Source: Sebastes aleutianus (taxonomy: Eukaryota > Chordata > Actinopteri > Perciformes > Sebastidae). From it: a stretch of DNA of 64,000 nucleotides. A program made the position numbers and the translations under genes. Below, piece after piece: positions 51,924 through 64,000 of the stretch (its first letter is position 1; every line of letters starts with the position of its first letter). The stretch spans positions 31,198,028-31,262,027 of the forward strand of contig CAKAKS010000060.1 in NCBI GenBank assembly GCA_916700875.1. Direction: 5' to 3'. The notes below the pieces were generated by a model. That model ran no database searches. It was not told the origin of the DNA and was given only the letters and a program-made list of their open reading frames with translations.

Positions 51924-53247
51924 ATTTTCATCCTCCTCCTTGCACCCTCTCCTTTTTTCATACCATCCTCTCGTTCCCTCCCCCTTCAGACATGTGTGGC
52001 ATCTACAACCCTCCATTTTCTCCACATTACCTTCATCTGTATTTCTCTTTTATCCTCGTCGCCCCTCTCCTTTCACTCTCTTTCATTTACCTGTCCAAAT
52101 GGCAATCTTTTTCACGGCGAGCCTGCCCGTCTTTCTGTCTGCAATCCTAACATTTTCTCCAACCCACGCAGGGAGGGAAAAAAGATGACCACGAAAGGTG
52201 TTTGTCACCCAGCCGAGACATCAAACTACGCCAGCGTGTGTGTTTGCCCAAATCCACAGCTTCAAATCAAAATCTGTAGGCTGCATGACTGACTGGTGGA
52301 GGAGTCTTCTAAATGAAATCTGAGAGAGCGGAGATCGTTCATGAAAAGGTTACTGACAAATCACGGGAGAAAGTCGACATCTAGCTCCATTAAAAGGTGT
52401 CAAGAGCGCTTTTAACAGTTGATCGTAATTGTATAAAAAAAATAAGTTAAATTTAATTTCCTCAAAATTGCGTTTTGTAATAGTGTTACATAAAAGGCAA
52501 ACTTTTTCATTTGAAAAACTTAAACCTACGCTTACAGGAAGATTGACACAAAATGAAAGAAACTGTTAAGTACCTGGTACATTTTCAAGAAGTTACTGAT
52601 TGGCTAAATTGTTCCAGGAATTGATGTTCTTTCGTTTGGAGATTTCCAGGTCATGAACCTTGGAAGCCATTACTCGCTCACAGTAGCACTCACTGTTTCT
52701 TAGGTGTTTGTTACGCTGCAAGAACTGTTAATTAACAGCAATTATCATGGGCGCTGCCCTGTACGGCTGGAGGTCATGACATCATTATGTATGCATCATA
52801 ACTGCAGTCATCTCCATTCAAAGGCCTCGGAACAGAGATATCAAGATCCATTTCAGAATATATTATCGTTTCCCAAACTAATTAGTTTCTCCTGGAGGAG
52901 CAGATTGTGCCAAGCAGAGAATGTTGATTCAGGACTGATTCGGTCATCCGGTAAAAAAAACTAAACAAAAGTTTGTGTCGTTTCTGGGGGTTTAGCTATA
53001 GACGGTGAGAAGTTGGTGTACTATCCTCACCCGAATATTATAAAAGAAAAACTTGGTGCCAATTTGGAGTCATAAGATTCAGAGAGAACATGTGTTTTAT
53101 TACATCCTCCAATGGAGGGTTTCATTGGGGTCTGGATTTCTGTTGGAAATCAACCAAGTCTCCGTGTGCTTCAGGTAGTCGCATCTGTTGTTGTTTTCCA
53201 CTAAAAGTACAGAGAGTGTGTACCTGGAGAATACCTACTTTTCAATG
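49026..53247. other. upstream syngap1 intron; no gene seen
   Basis: A repeat block related to 17853 lies at 50394-50520. A 40-base fragment of the SINE-like repeat of 848-1069 is in reverse near 51190-51230 (AACATGCAAACTCCCCACAG). CT-rich microsatellite DNA is at 51777-51922. The N-terminal syngap1 exons were sought here by expected protein sequence and not found. Confidence 0.45.
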
Positions 53248-53780
53248 TTTTAAAGGACCCATATTATGCTCATTTTCAGGTTCATACTTGTATTTTGTGT
53301 TTATACTAGAACATGTTTACCTGCTGTAATGTTAAAAAAAAACTTTATTTTCCTCATACTGTCTGCTTGAATATGCCTGTATTTACCCTCTGACTGAAAC
53401 GCTCCGTTTTAGCGCATTTTGACGGAATTGCAACAGAATTGCGTTGCTAGGCAACAGCTTGGGTCCATGTGTACTTCCTGTCAGCTGATGACATCATCAC
53501 ATACACTGCAACAGGAAATAAACTGGGACACATTTAGAATGTTTACGTTTAAAATTGTGTCAAGGGTCTAAATATTGTATATTCGTGACATCACAAATGG
53601 GCAGAAATCCTGACAGCTTGTTTCAAATGCAGAGTTTCTGAATACGGGCTGTGTGTATTTCCCTGTGGACTGAGTCTTTCGATACTTTCACAGTATTTAT
53701 ATAGGACTGAAGCCTGCTTTATAGCTTTATAATATAAAAGACATGAAAATCTCACTTTTTTATAATATGGGACCTTTAAA
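53248..53780. mobile_element. 533-bp TIR element
   Basis: TTTAAAGGACCCATATTATG at the left is mirrored by ATAATATGGGACCTTTAAA at the right, with subterminal pairing. It is a typical short fish MITE with no coding capacity. Confidence 0.75.
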
Positions 53781-56700
53781 GTTCATGTGTTGTGATATAA
53801 CTACCCATTTAGTCTGCTCTGTAGGTGTGCTGGACTGCGGCCGTGCGTAGTAGTATTTATAAAAACAAAGAAGCCACAAGCACATGAGAAAATATTCGGC
53901 CTAAACTGGCGACTCAGAGTCGACTTTGGAGTGATATGTCATGTTGTGATAAACAGATGGATAAATTAATTTGATGGCTTTATCGGAAAACGTAGTTACA
54001 GTACGTTGTTAAATGATCAAGTGATCCGTAACCAGCAAAACAAAAACTCTGTAATGATTACTATTCACAAATGATAAACTGTCTTACTAAGCATTATGTT
54101 CATGAAGAGCCATTCGCAGCAGTTTGTGTTCACATTACAGTATATTTCATTCAGAAATTGCTGAGCAAGAATCCCCAGAGCCATGGAAACATTTACTTTC
54201 TTAATCTCCAAAGAGACTCTGAAGCAATGCTGGAATTTAAATGCAGTTTGACCTCCAAAACATGATATTTCTAGACTTTCCCAGTGAGAACAGATTGTCT
54301 GCTTTTATTCAGATTCGTCTGTATTTACCCAAACGTGGGGTGGAAATCTGAACGGGGCATACTTATCCCTCCTCTTGCCACCGAGGGCAGATTACTGTTG
54401 GTTTTACAGTATGTAAATCAAGAGTATCATTTAAAGACACAGGTTGGCAACACCATGTCTCACCTTGCAGTGGTAGCAGTGTAAAAGGTTAAATGCTCCC
54501 TCATGCATTTAACCATCCTGCACTACCGCCGACAATTAATTGCATGTAGTGCAAACATACAACAAAAAATGAACTAACTACAAACTAACCTGTTCAGGTA
54601 TACTATTCATTTATTTATTGATTGCTTTATTCAATAGGGAAAGTGCACATCATTAAATATTGTTGTAAATGTGCCAGAATAAATTTGTCATATGATGAAG
54701 ATGTTAATGTAGCGGATATGCGCCTGCTAATCTTATATGTTGGTCACGGTACGGGACTAGCCACAACAGCTAGCGTTAGCATTACATTTGGGGTCCAATT
54801 AGTTAATGTCATGTGTTGTTAACGTTAGCCGCTTAGACATTCTCTGTATGGATCGGTTTTTGTTGTGTGCAGTGGACACGACACTCTTGACGAAAATGGA
54901 ACTCTCAAATTATTTATTTATCTGTATATGCAGTTCATTCAAACATCTCTAGACTGATCCGCTGACGAAGGCCATGAGATATGGTTGAAAGCTCCAGAAA
55001 AAGCTCCAGTAGTAAGTGGTAGGGATGTCACGAGAGACGATACTTCGCTACCAAGTCAATAGCAAAATTCTGAAAACGCGATTGCACTCGTTTTCCTACA
55101 ATACCGCAGGTACCGTCAAGGCTCGAGGCTAACGGCGTCCAGTCATCCCGGAGACGATAGAAAGAATGTGTTTGGGACACAATAAGCTCACTATCAACGC
55201 GTCCCCTGATAATGCTACTTTGCAAACAACAAATCCGCGTTGAAATCGGCAGGACTAGAGCTAGTTAGCGTTTAGCTGTTAACACCGTGCAGGATTGTGC
55301 TGCTTACCAGCTGCTAACAGCTAACGGTAACTAGCTCTCGTCCTGCCCATTTCAACACGGAAGGTGCCGTTGTTTTACATGATGATGCATACAGTATTCA
55401 GTCAAAATGAGCATTGGGCTACGATAAATTCTAAAGTTATCATGATGTGTTCAAATGTAATCTCTTAAAATGTAGTCTTTGGAGAAAAACTTGAATAAAT
55501 CCAGTTGTTTGATGTTTTCACAGAAATATAAAGTAAATAATAGAGATGGAATTATGACCTGATTCACTTCTTAACAAAAACTAGTATGCAAACGCTAATA
55601 AAGGAGTGTATGTTGAAGTATATGGGATTTATTGTTTTACCTTTTTGATTTGTAATGTGGCATCGAATTGGGATGGAGAATCGTGGAGTTTCACTGGTCG
55701 TGACATCCATAGTATGTGGACCTTTAATTTGGATTGTTTTGTCAAAATAAAGGGTTCAGTTTTAGTTTTTGTCCAGCAACAAGTGAACTGATAAATCACA
55801 TTTGTGCCTTTAAGAGCGAGTGTAAGCAATGATTGAATCCAAACTATTACAGATCATCCGCCTCTCTCATCCAATAACTTCTGCTCCTTACTAAACTAAT
55901 ATCCTATTGGCTTACATTTGTGATTGTTTTTCCTGCTTGATTTTGTCCCAAATAAACCCTTTTTTTTTCGTGTTGAATCTGCTCTGATGGTAACACCTGC
56001 TGACATTTTCTCTTCTTCAACTATGAGATACTTCAGAAAGAAAATTGCTTCAATTACGACAACACCGTTAAGGGTTCTGCTGCAGGTTACATCCAACAAA
56101 GGCCATTAAGTTCCCTCCTGTTCATTTTAAAGAATATTGCCACTTTTTGCCCTGGTTTGAAATAGACAAGACAGAGACTTGCAAAAAGCCTTTTTAGCAC
56201 AACATTTGAACCCAGAATAAAGCACTTACACGGGTTTGGATTCCTCCTATATTTCTAACATGCACCTGGATTTACTCCACATGCTGCATTATCTATCATT
56301 TGTTAAGAGTAGGTGCCGAGAGCAGATTTCTCATTTTGGAAAATGGTACTCTTCAAGTTGAATACAGACCAAAATTCACCTGTCAAACATAATACACCGT
56401 ACCTGCCCCTTTTTACACTTAACATGCACAGAGTGGAGAAATGTGGGCGGCAGCGCGCGTGCGAAGACTCATTCAGAATGAGTGTATAAATCATCTGATC
56501 CAGTCTTTATGGAAATGGGAGGATGTGAGATGGGTGGAGTCAGCGGGGGGTATTGAGCAGTGGTCATTGTCTTTTTTCAACACCTGCGTTCGCACTTTAA
56601 TGGTTTATTAAAGTGTTAACAAAAGCATCGGCCTGGAACGAAATAAAGTCTGGATGGGTCCATTTAAATCTATTTCTCACTCACTCTTTGTGATCACAAC

Positions 56701-57741
56701 CCAGGCTCTGTGTTTCGTTGCCATGGCAACGCTCTTTTTTTTTTTTCTCTTCTCCCCGACTGAAGTACCTTACATGTTAGTTTCAAACACGCCATACAAC
56801 AAAGCTCTGGATAAAGAAGACGCTTGTGAAAAGTGTGGAGACATCTAGAGACCTGGTTTGATTCGCTTGTTGTACCTCTTTTGTTTTAAAATGAAAATTA
56901 TGAAACTGTTGTTTGGAGATGATGTAAAGACTTGAAAATGCAGCCTGGCTGAGGTATCGTCATGTCACGGGAGGTTGTGATTCCGTCCTGCTGGGGTCAT
57001 GCTTGTCTCTTTAATTTAGCTGCTTAATAAATCAGCCATGTGCTGAAATAACATTGTTGAAGTTGCTTTTTCTTACTATCACTGTGTTGAAATGTTTGGA
57101 AAGATGGCCAGGTGCATGGTGGTTAAAAATGGAATATATAATGAAACAGGGAGAAAAAGTGTCTCGCCAAAACTGGTCATCACAAGTGAGACTCAATTTC
57201 CACCTGATATTAACACGAGTATCCAGATAATGGCTGTGTCCAAAATAACTCTCTGTATTACATTTATTGTCCCACATTTCATTAGTGTCCAGAGCGTGAA
57301 ATTCATCTTCTACATACTGCCTTCAAAATTTCCACAATGGAACAAAAAAAGTAGCATTCATACTGGCATGTTCACCTCTTTGTTATAACAATCCCACAAT
57401 GCAATGCATCCCATTTTATAGATGTGAAAATTACAGTCGTACGATGCAAGGAATTTCTATTTACTGCTCACTACAGAGTGAACGAGGGAGTGATTTCAGA
57501 CACAGCTAATCTGATCATGTTCCTTTGCATTTACTCCAGGTAATATCAGGGGTTCTTGTCATATTGATTCTGGATTGGATCTCAATATGCAAATTGGGAA
57601 AGTAAGGCTGGCGGTCAACAGACATGGTGCGTCCCAGGTCAAGGGAAGGGGACATTTTGCTGGGCTTGCTTGAGACAGCAGGAAGAGGTGTTATTAGGTG
57701 ACCTTTCAACTTGTTGGATGGATTTTTATATTAAAGAGTAA
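53781..57741. other. no gene seen
   Basis: A possible hAT-like end TAGGGATGTCACGAGAGACG is at 55020. No other features recognised; open frames are short and without resemblance. Confidence 0.4.
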
Positions 57742-58033
57742 CTTAAAGTGGCAGTAGGCAGTATATATATTTGGCATCATTGAGCAAAAATTCCATAATA
57801 ACCTTTCAGCATATTGTTCCTCAAGTGTTCTGAGAGAAAACTAGACTTCTGCACCTCCTCATGGCTCTGTTTTCAGGCTTTAAAAAATCTACTTTCGCAG
57901 GTCATTTCATGGAGAGAGCGTTCCTATTGGCTGTGCTCCGGTCATGTGACCAGAACTTGGCGTTCCTTCACAAGATTTCTCAATGGCGGCGGCGTCACAA
58001 ACTTTCTCATTTTACAGCTAAACCGTGCACCAG
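57742..58033. repeat. dispersed repeat copy 2 (same family as 479-1350)
   Basis: It starts CTTAAAGTGGCAGTAGGCAG, then shares CATTCCATAATAACCTTTCA-like and CTTCTGCACCTCCTCATGG blocks with copy 1. It stops at GCTAAACCGTGCACC, so only the left half is present. Confidence 0.65.
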
Positions 58034-58721
58034 AGAGACTAACTCCCTCTAAAAACCACAAATAGCCATGTACAGTAATGTTTGTGTACAAAATGACATA
58101 CATGTTAATTAGTTTAGCTTTAAAGGTGCTGACAGGTGTATTTTTGAAGTGAACTGACTTCCCAGTCTTCATTGCTAAGCTATGCTATTGGCCGCCTTGC
58201 TCCAGCTCCACAGTTATTATACAGACATGAGAGTGGTATTGATCTTCTCATCTGACTCTTTGTAAGAAAGCGAATAAGAGTATTTACCAAAATGCCAAGC
58301 TATTCCTTTAATACCAAACATAATTGGGGTCTGAAAGTCAGATCAGAAATACACACAGGATTAGTGTTGATCAATAATGTATTTTCATTATTGATTAATC
58401 TCTCAATAATTTCTTTGATGAAAGGTGCAAAATTAGAAATTCAGAGCATATCGACGATCATGGGATTGCCTCCTCAAGGCTCTCAGTGATCTCAGTTATC
58501 AGCGGTAACCGCTGTATGAGAGCAGTGCAGTTAGTTAGCCAGTGGGGCACACACACATGGACTCACATGCGCTAACATGCAGGCACGGCCGGACCGGCTA
58601 CGTAAACAACGCACAGTGAAGCTACAACACACACAGAGCGAGAGCGACTTCATTCTCTGCTCAGGTAGATATTATTCGTCTATATCTTTACATATCAAAT
58701 AGTCTTTGCTGCTATATTAAA

Positions 58722-59443
58722 TAGGGCTATGTATTGGCGATATGATACGTATCATGATACGATCCATATATTGCGATACTGTACACAAGGTGATAAATTG
58801 TGATTTCTTCAAAATCTAGTTTTAGGAAAACCGTCATAGTATAAAAAACACACCACAATACGCATAAAATCTGGGTAAAAAAAGTCACTATGTGAAATGG
58901 CTACTATCTTCATATCCAATTTATGCAATTCCAAGACTGTTAAGGGACTCCAGTATGCAGAAATATTCACATACACCATTTTAGAATAGGCGAAATAACA
59001 CATTTATACTGCCTGAAAAAAAAAGAAACTGCATGTTTTTTGCCTGAAACTGCATGTGATTATCATAAAGTGGGCATGTCTGTAAAGGGGAGACTCGTGG
59101 GTACCCATAGAACCTATTTACATTCACATATCTTGAGGTCAGAGGTCAAGGGACCCCTTTTGAAAATGGCCGTGACAGTTTTTCCTCGCCAAAATTTAGC
59201 GTAACTTTGGAGCATTATTTAGCCTCCTTCATGACAAGCTAGTATGACATGGCTGGTACCAATGGATTCATCAGGTTTTTATAGTTTTATATGATACCAG
59301 CTTCACTCTAGCTTTAAAACTGAGCCCGCTATAACCTCTGAAAGACAGAATAGAGGCTGGGCTCGCTTTTAAGAGGTTAATTAAGAATCGATACAGTATG
59401 ATATCGTGATACTTATGTGTATCAATATTTTCTTACACCCCTA
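58722..59443. mobile_element. hAT-like element with eroded 8-bp duplication
   Basis: The left end TAGGGCTATGTATTGGCGAT and the right end TCTTACACCCCTA are roughly inverted, with GATACGTATCATGATACGAT mirrored by CGATACAGTATGATATCGTG. The flanks ATATTAAA and AAATTAAT agree at 6 of 8 bases. The interior (59039-59350) shares the AAGTGGGCATGTCTGTAAAG block with 41366 and 47187. Confidence 0.65.
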
Positions 59444-61667
59444 AAATTAATGTTCTGAATTTTGAATTTAGCACCTTTACCTTTGTTCATCAATAGTGAG
59501 AAAATAGTAACAAACGCACATCAGAATTTTTTTTCAGAGCCCAAAACAACAATTGCTTCTTTTGTCCGACCACCTGTCCAAAAACCAAAACTATTCTATT
59601 TCCAATCATACAAAACAAAGAAAAGCAGCAAAGGAGCTGTACTCACACAGAAAACAAAACCTTACATAATAATAAATCTCACATATACTGTACTGTGTGT
59701 TCACGTGTGCGGACAACCAGTTGGTGTGTTCACATGTTTGTGTGTATAGCCATGTGCTGGGCAACATGTGTAATACTGCGCTTGCTCATTGTGAATGTAA
59801 ATCTGATGTCAAGCTGAAAGCTGAAGAGGGAATGTGTGGGTGGCAATCGCTTCCAGCTTAGACCCTCTGAGAGAACTGAGAGAGAGAGACAGAGTTAAAA
59901 GAGTGGGAGGGAGGGATGTAGACACACATGAGTAAGAGGTTGGTTAAAAAAACAGAAAAAGGAACACTGTGTGTGTGTGTGTGTGTGTGTTTGTGTGTGT
60001 GGGGGGGTAAGTGTTCGTGTAGGAGTAGCAGGGACAGCGCAAGACTGTATGGAGGGAAGACAGGAACAACAGAAAGAGAGAGCTGGAGAGAGAAAAATGG
60101 AAAAAAGGAAGAGAGTGAAATGGAGGAAATGCATCTGGGGGAGGCGGTAACAAGAGAGGGAGGGTGAGGGGGTGTTGCACTGAGGAAGGGGGAGTTGGAT
60201 GGAGCGAGAGAGAGGGAGCACAAGAGCCAGAGATGGAAGCTGGAGTGGGAGTGGGTGTCTTAATAGCGCTGAAATGCTCAGGGCTTTTTGTATGTTTGCC
60301 TTTGTTATGATAGAACGCTGGTTGGCTCCCTGTTTGCTTTTGATCCATGAACTGTGACTACGAATGCAAGGCCGTCTCTCCTGTGTTCATCTCATTACAT
60401 CATTTAATGTATTACTGCTGTCATCAAGAAACCAGCTGCTAAAGCAAGGCAATATAGCGCTGCGGTTTCATTCCCTACATGTGCAGAACATTATGCGGTG
60501 ATAAAATGTTTTGGACGCATTTATTATCTGGACGAGTCGTGGTCACTCGCTGAGGTGGGTGAAGCTCTGCAGTGGCTGTTCAAATCGATCTAAAAGAGGA
60601 AAATGTGTGCGGATGCTGAGAAACACTGGCACTGAGCTGATTTTAAACACAGATGACGTGCGAGGATTCAATCCTTCATACAGTAGCAGCAGCAGCATCT
60701 CTCTGCAAGCCTTGACCTCTCTATCAAAGTCCTTTCTGCTTTGTGAACAAAGTGCTAATGGACAACGTGTACAGCTACAGTACAGTATGTCTCCATGAAT
60801 TATATACGTGATTTATAGAGTCTACAAGTAAACTGTGGGCGGATCGATTGGCTCAGCGGCAATATTAAAGACAGGCTTTTGATGGTGATGGTGATGCATA
60901 TAAATACAGCTGCAAATATTTACATTCGACACATACGATTCATCTACTACATCGATGTATCGATTTGTATTCCTACAATCCAACTACATCGATAGGTAAT
61001 CGGCAAGTTGTCCTTCACGGGAGATGTATATCGATCTAAAAAACGTATAATTACACCCCTAGTCAAATATTCTTATGATTAATTGAATCATCAACAATAC
61101 AATCATATAAAACCGCAAATCCTCACATTTGAGGAGCTGGAAACAGCAAATATTTTGCATTTTTGGTTAACAAATGACGCTGATGCGCACTCCATGGAAG
61201 TTCAGTTTACGTAACGTCTTCTGTGACTCCGGGGGATCTTTTAAAGTTTGAAAAAATAATCTCAGTTTCAGCTTGAGACTTTGAGAGCCTGTGTTAACAA
61301 ACTGGAGGCGTGGAGTTTGAAAGATGTGGGTGTTCAGCAGGCAGGGAGGGTCTAATGAAAGACGCTATCGAGTCATATGGGAAATGTAGGATCCAGGAGT
61401 TTTGGGCATGACTAACAGAGCCAGAGTGAAACCAGAACCAGGTTCTCTTCCACAAGTAAGAAAACCTCATTCAAAATCACACGCTAATAACTAAAACAAA
61501 GCCTTTCTCAACAGTATGTTGTGTACTGTGCATATCTGGTTAAGGACTATAACTCTTTAAAAACGAACTAACAGTGTTATAGTTTATTCAACATTTCTAT
61601 CTTTAGCAGCATTTAACAGACATCATATCCCATAAGCTCTACACCATCAGCCGTTTGGCAGGACTGT
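59444..61667. other. no gene seen
   Basis: Contains a GT microsatellite (59969-60000) followed by a G run (60001-60007), purine-rich DNA to 60240, and a probable hAT-like right end near 61061 (ATTACACCCCTAG). Confidence 0.45.
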
Positions 61668-61938
61668 TTTCAACGTGGCGGCCGGGTCACTAACTTTCTC
61701 ATTTTACAGCTAAAAAGTACATTAAAATATGTTTCTGAAAACATTTAAGTTATTTTTGCGTTAGAGATTCCTCAGCTCTGATTGGTTGTTTTCCTTCGGG
61801 TGCGGTGGAATCTTACAAATGCCATTAGGAGCACTAAAAGGAGGCAGAGGAACCTGATTTTTTCACAGATTACCTGTCTCATGTATTACTGTTAGGATAT
61901 AGTTATTTTTTATGAAAGTTACCAACTGCAGCTTTAAG
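61668..61938. repeat. dispersed repeat copy 3 (right half, same family as 479-1350)
   Basis: It shares TCATTTTACAGCTAAA, TCTGATTGGTTGTTTTCC and CAGATTACCTGTCTCATGTA with copy 1, and ends ACTGCAGCTTTAAG. That end is the inverse of the left end of copy 2, which supports these as the two ends of one element. Confidence 0.65.
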
Positions 61939-64000
61939 ATGATGAAAGTACCCGTGCTGCTGCACTTGTACATTTTCATGGAGCTGTAGTTTTTTTTGGT
62001 GTGCTCACAAAGTAATTGTTAAATCATGAAGATTTCAACTTCTAAAAGCAAGTGCTGCATTGGATGTCAATTTGTCTTACAATATGGTAAGCATACCTCC
62101 AGAACATACATCTTCTTTTCTAAAAGGCCGATAGAAGAAACCCTAAATGAGAGATTGCATTGAGTAACCGGAGCTAATGGAACAGAGGCTAGCTCGAATG
62201 TGAAGTCATCGCTTTAGCTCTCTATACTAGTGGAACCCCTTCTCATTCCCAACTCGTCAAATACCACCACTTGGTCAGCGCTCCTCGGCGTCTGACACCG
62301 ACGCACTGAGGCATCTTTTAGAGTCTGTATGAGACGCACCGGGCTTTCAACTCACGTCATTATTAGACGGTCAAGGCAACTAACGTAGTATAAAGAGCGA
62401 AAAGTCAATGTAGGACGGGTGGGAGTGGAGGTTGGACTTTCACCCAGGAGAGCGCTGTTTGTGTCCGTTGTGAAACCAAGTCAGCTTTGACTTATTTTAC
62501 TCTAGTTTTGTTACGTAACTTCTGTACTCTACTAACCACAGTTACGTAACAAACGTAGTTATTTTATGTAAGAAACATGCTTGTTACAACCTAAACCACA
62601 ATCTTTTCCTAAACCTAACCGAGTCCTTTTTTTGCGTAAGTAAACCTAAAAAAAGGGAGGTCATCCTCCCTAGGAGCATAATTTCGAGGCTCGAGGGTCG
62701 AGTCTGCCTGGGGCGCAGGCCAGGAGTCGGACCCCACTGGAGAGAGCTCCGCTTGGCCTTGCTGCTCGGGCCTCGCCATCAGCTGTCTGGGCTGGACCCA
62801 CAGCGGAGCAACGGTGACGTGACACTTGTTAAACACAAGTTCTTTCCCGATTTAAAAGATTTACAGAATAAAAATTAAAAACTCAAAATCCCATATATGC
62901 CCCCCCCCCCCCCCATATGACATACAAAAAGTAGGAACACGAGAGCACATATATCAAGCAGCACTGAGTCCATACATAAAATGGAGGTGCAAGTGCAAAA
63001 TAAGAGAAATTACTAAATAAAATAACATGACACCGAGGGTTGGTTTTCCTCCTGTCCTCCCAAATTTTTCAAGTCACCAGCCACTGATCACACGGCCATA
63101 TTTGACGCGTTTGGAGTGAGAATGTGCTGACTAGGGACTAAAAATCAGGATATCTCTGCCTCTGCTGAATCTTATTTTAAAATCTGTCTCTCACAAGCCC
63201 CGCCCCATCTTCATGGAAGTGCAACACTAAATAACGGGAGTACCCCTTTAAATGATTAATCAAGTGTTGTTGATGATTAACTTCCTGTTGATCAACTACT
63301 GCGATCATTTCAGCACTACATATAAATAAAGAAAATACCATGCAAACCCTGACTGGGAGAACCATATAAGACTGTGTATTGTTACATAAATAATCAGCTC
63401 CAGTGTGTGAACGTTACACAACAGCTGAAAGCACAAAACATACTGAAATGTACAGTTAAATGAGGGGGCTTTCAAATAGCAGTTGACTGCTAACTCAAAA
63501 AATGACACAGTGTGAGAAAGAAGCAGCCAGCCAACAGCCCGATCATGACACATTTTGACTGCTGATCACAAGTTTCTCTACTCTACATGAGCAGTAGGAG
63601 CCAAGTTGGCAGACAACCAAAATTCTGGTCAATCCTTTGTATTCTCAAAGCCGATTTGCCAGGCAAAATGGTTTTTGGATTTCACAATCCACACTAGTGG
63701 AAGACGAGTTATTTTTTGTTCTGGCTTTGCTGAGTATTGTTATGAAGCTAAAGCTGTCATGGGTCGATTTTTAGAAGTTGACATTTTGTTTTGAATCAGG
63801 CAAAAATAATTCTCATGCTGGGTTTAGAGAAATGAGTAATATAATGTCAGAATCTTGGTAATATTGATAGTGCCGTTTCTCTGCTATTTGCCGTCAACGT
63901 TATGTCTGAGGCATCTGAAGTAAACTTTTGTGCAGCAGAGCTTCATTCTGAGCTGTCAATCAACTGCCTGCTGATTGCTCTTGCTTTTTTTTCTGGTGGG
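61939..64000. other. no gene seen; poly-C run at 62900-62914
   Basis: A 15-base C run follows CATATATG. A stretch at 62480-62650 rich in CCTAAACC-type phrases looks repetitive. The missing first exons of syngap1 were not recognised up to the window end. Confidence 0.4.

Noticed and set aside
51494..52292. Plus-strand open frames of 98-160 codons
   Set aside because: CT-rich low-complexity DNA; no homology, no splice or promoter context.
59858..60348. Minus-strand open frames of 108-134 codons
   Set aside because: They run through GT and GA-rich microsatellite DNA and have biased Ser/Pro/His/Thr composition.
62615..62836. Minus-strand 73-codon frame as a missing N-terminal syngap1 exon
   Set aside because: Sequence does not resemble the N-terminal SYNGAP1 block and the surrounding DNA looks repetitive.

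Overview
This is a vertebrate, almost certainly teleost fish, genomic window. It has long introns, canonical GT/AG splice sites, about 60 percent AT, and dense non-autonomous DNA transposons and LINE/SINE debris of the kinds common in ray-finned fish. One protein-coding gene is recognisable: most of syngap1 (synaptic Ras GTPase-activating protein 1), on the minus strand. Seventeen coding exons between 11140 and 49025 join in a continuous reading frame of about 1,237 codons. Every exon junction was checked by hand for AG/GT signals and compatible codon phase. No other host gene, RNA gene or CRISPR array could be supported.

Layout of the gene, in transcription order (high to low coordinate): basic linker (48934-49025); PH domain (42311-42432, 32366-32519, 31894-31992); C2 domain (29025-29264 and the start of 27210-27545); RasGAP domain, including the arginine-finger motif FRENTLATK and the FLRFLCPAIMSP motif (27210-27545, 26946-27090, 26314-26458, 25927-26163, 24603-24804); long low-complexity region (23546-23748, 23083-23281, 22125-22760, 20312-20755); C-terminal coiled-coil region (18496-18669, 17601-17812, 11140-11212). 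The N-terminal exons (roughly the first 100 residues of the mammalian protein) were not found and are probably beyond 64000. The very C-terminus is unresolved. Three candidate ends are described: a stop created by the splice donor at 17600, a read-through of the last found exon ending in a possible PDZ ligand, and a weak further exon near 3842-3907.

The rest of the window is intron and flank shaped by nested mobile elements. At 1-3600, a 27-bp inverted-repeat element contains a further repeat family, a 5'-truncated LINE with a 12-bp target-site duplication, and a SINE-like insertion with its own 12-bp duplication. Elsewhere there are several terminal-inverted-repeat elements (5156, 6623, 14101, 17853, 18879, 30699, 33088, 38502, 44885, 47187, 53248, 58722), a 20-bp minisatellite (9692-9982), a 0.65-kb purine-only tract (40621-41268), and a foldback of more than 1 kb in a syngap1 intron (44885-46050). 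The most interesting leads are the C-terminal isoform question of syngap1, the large palindromic intronic element, and an apparent filled-site/empty-site pair for a nested hAT-like insertion. I did not find evidence for a new multi-gene system.
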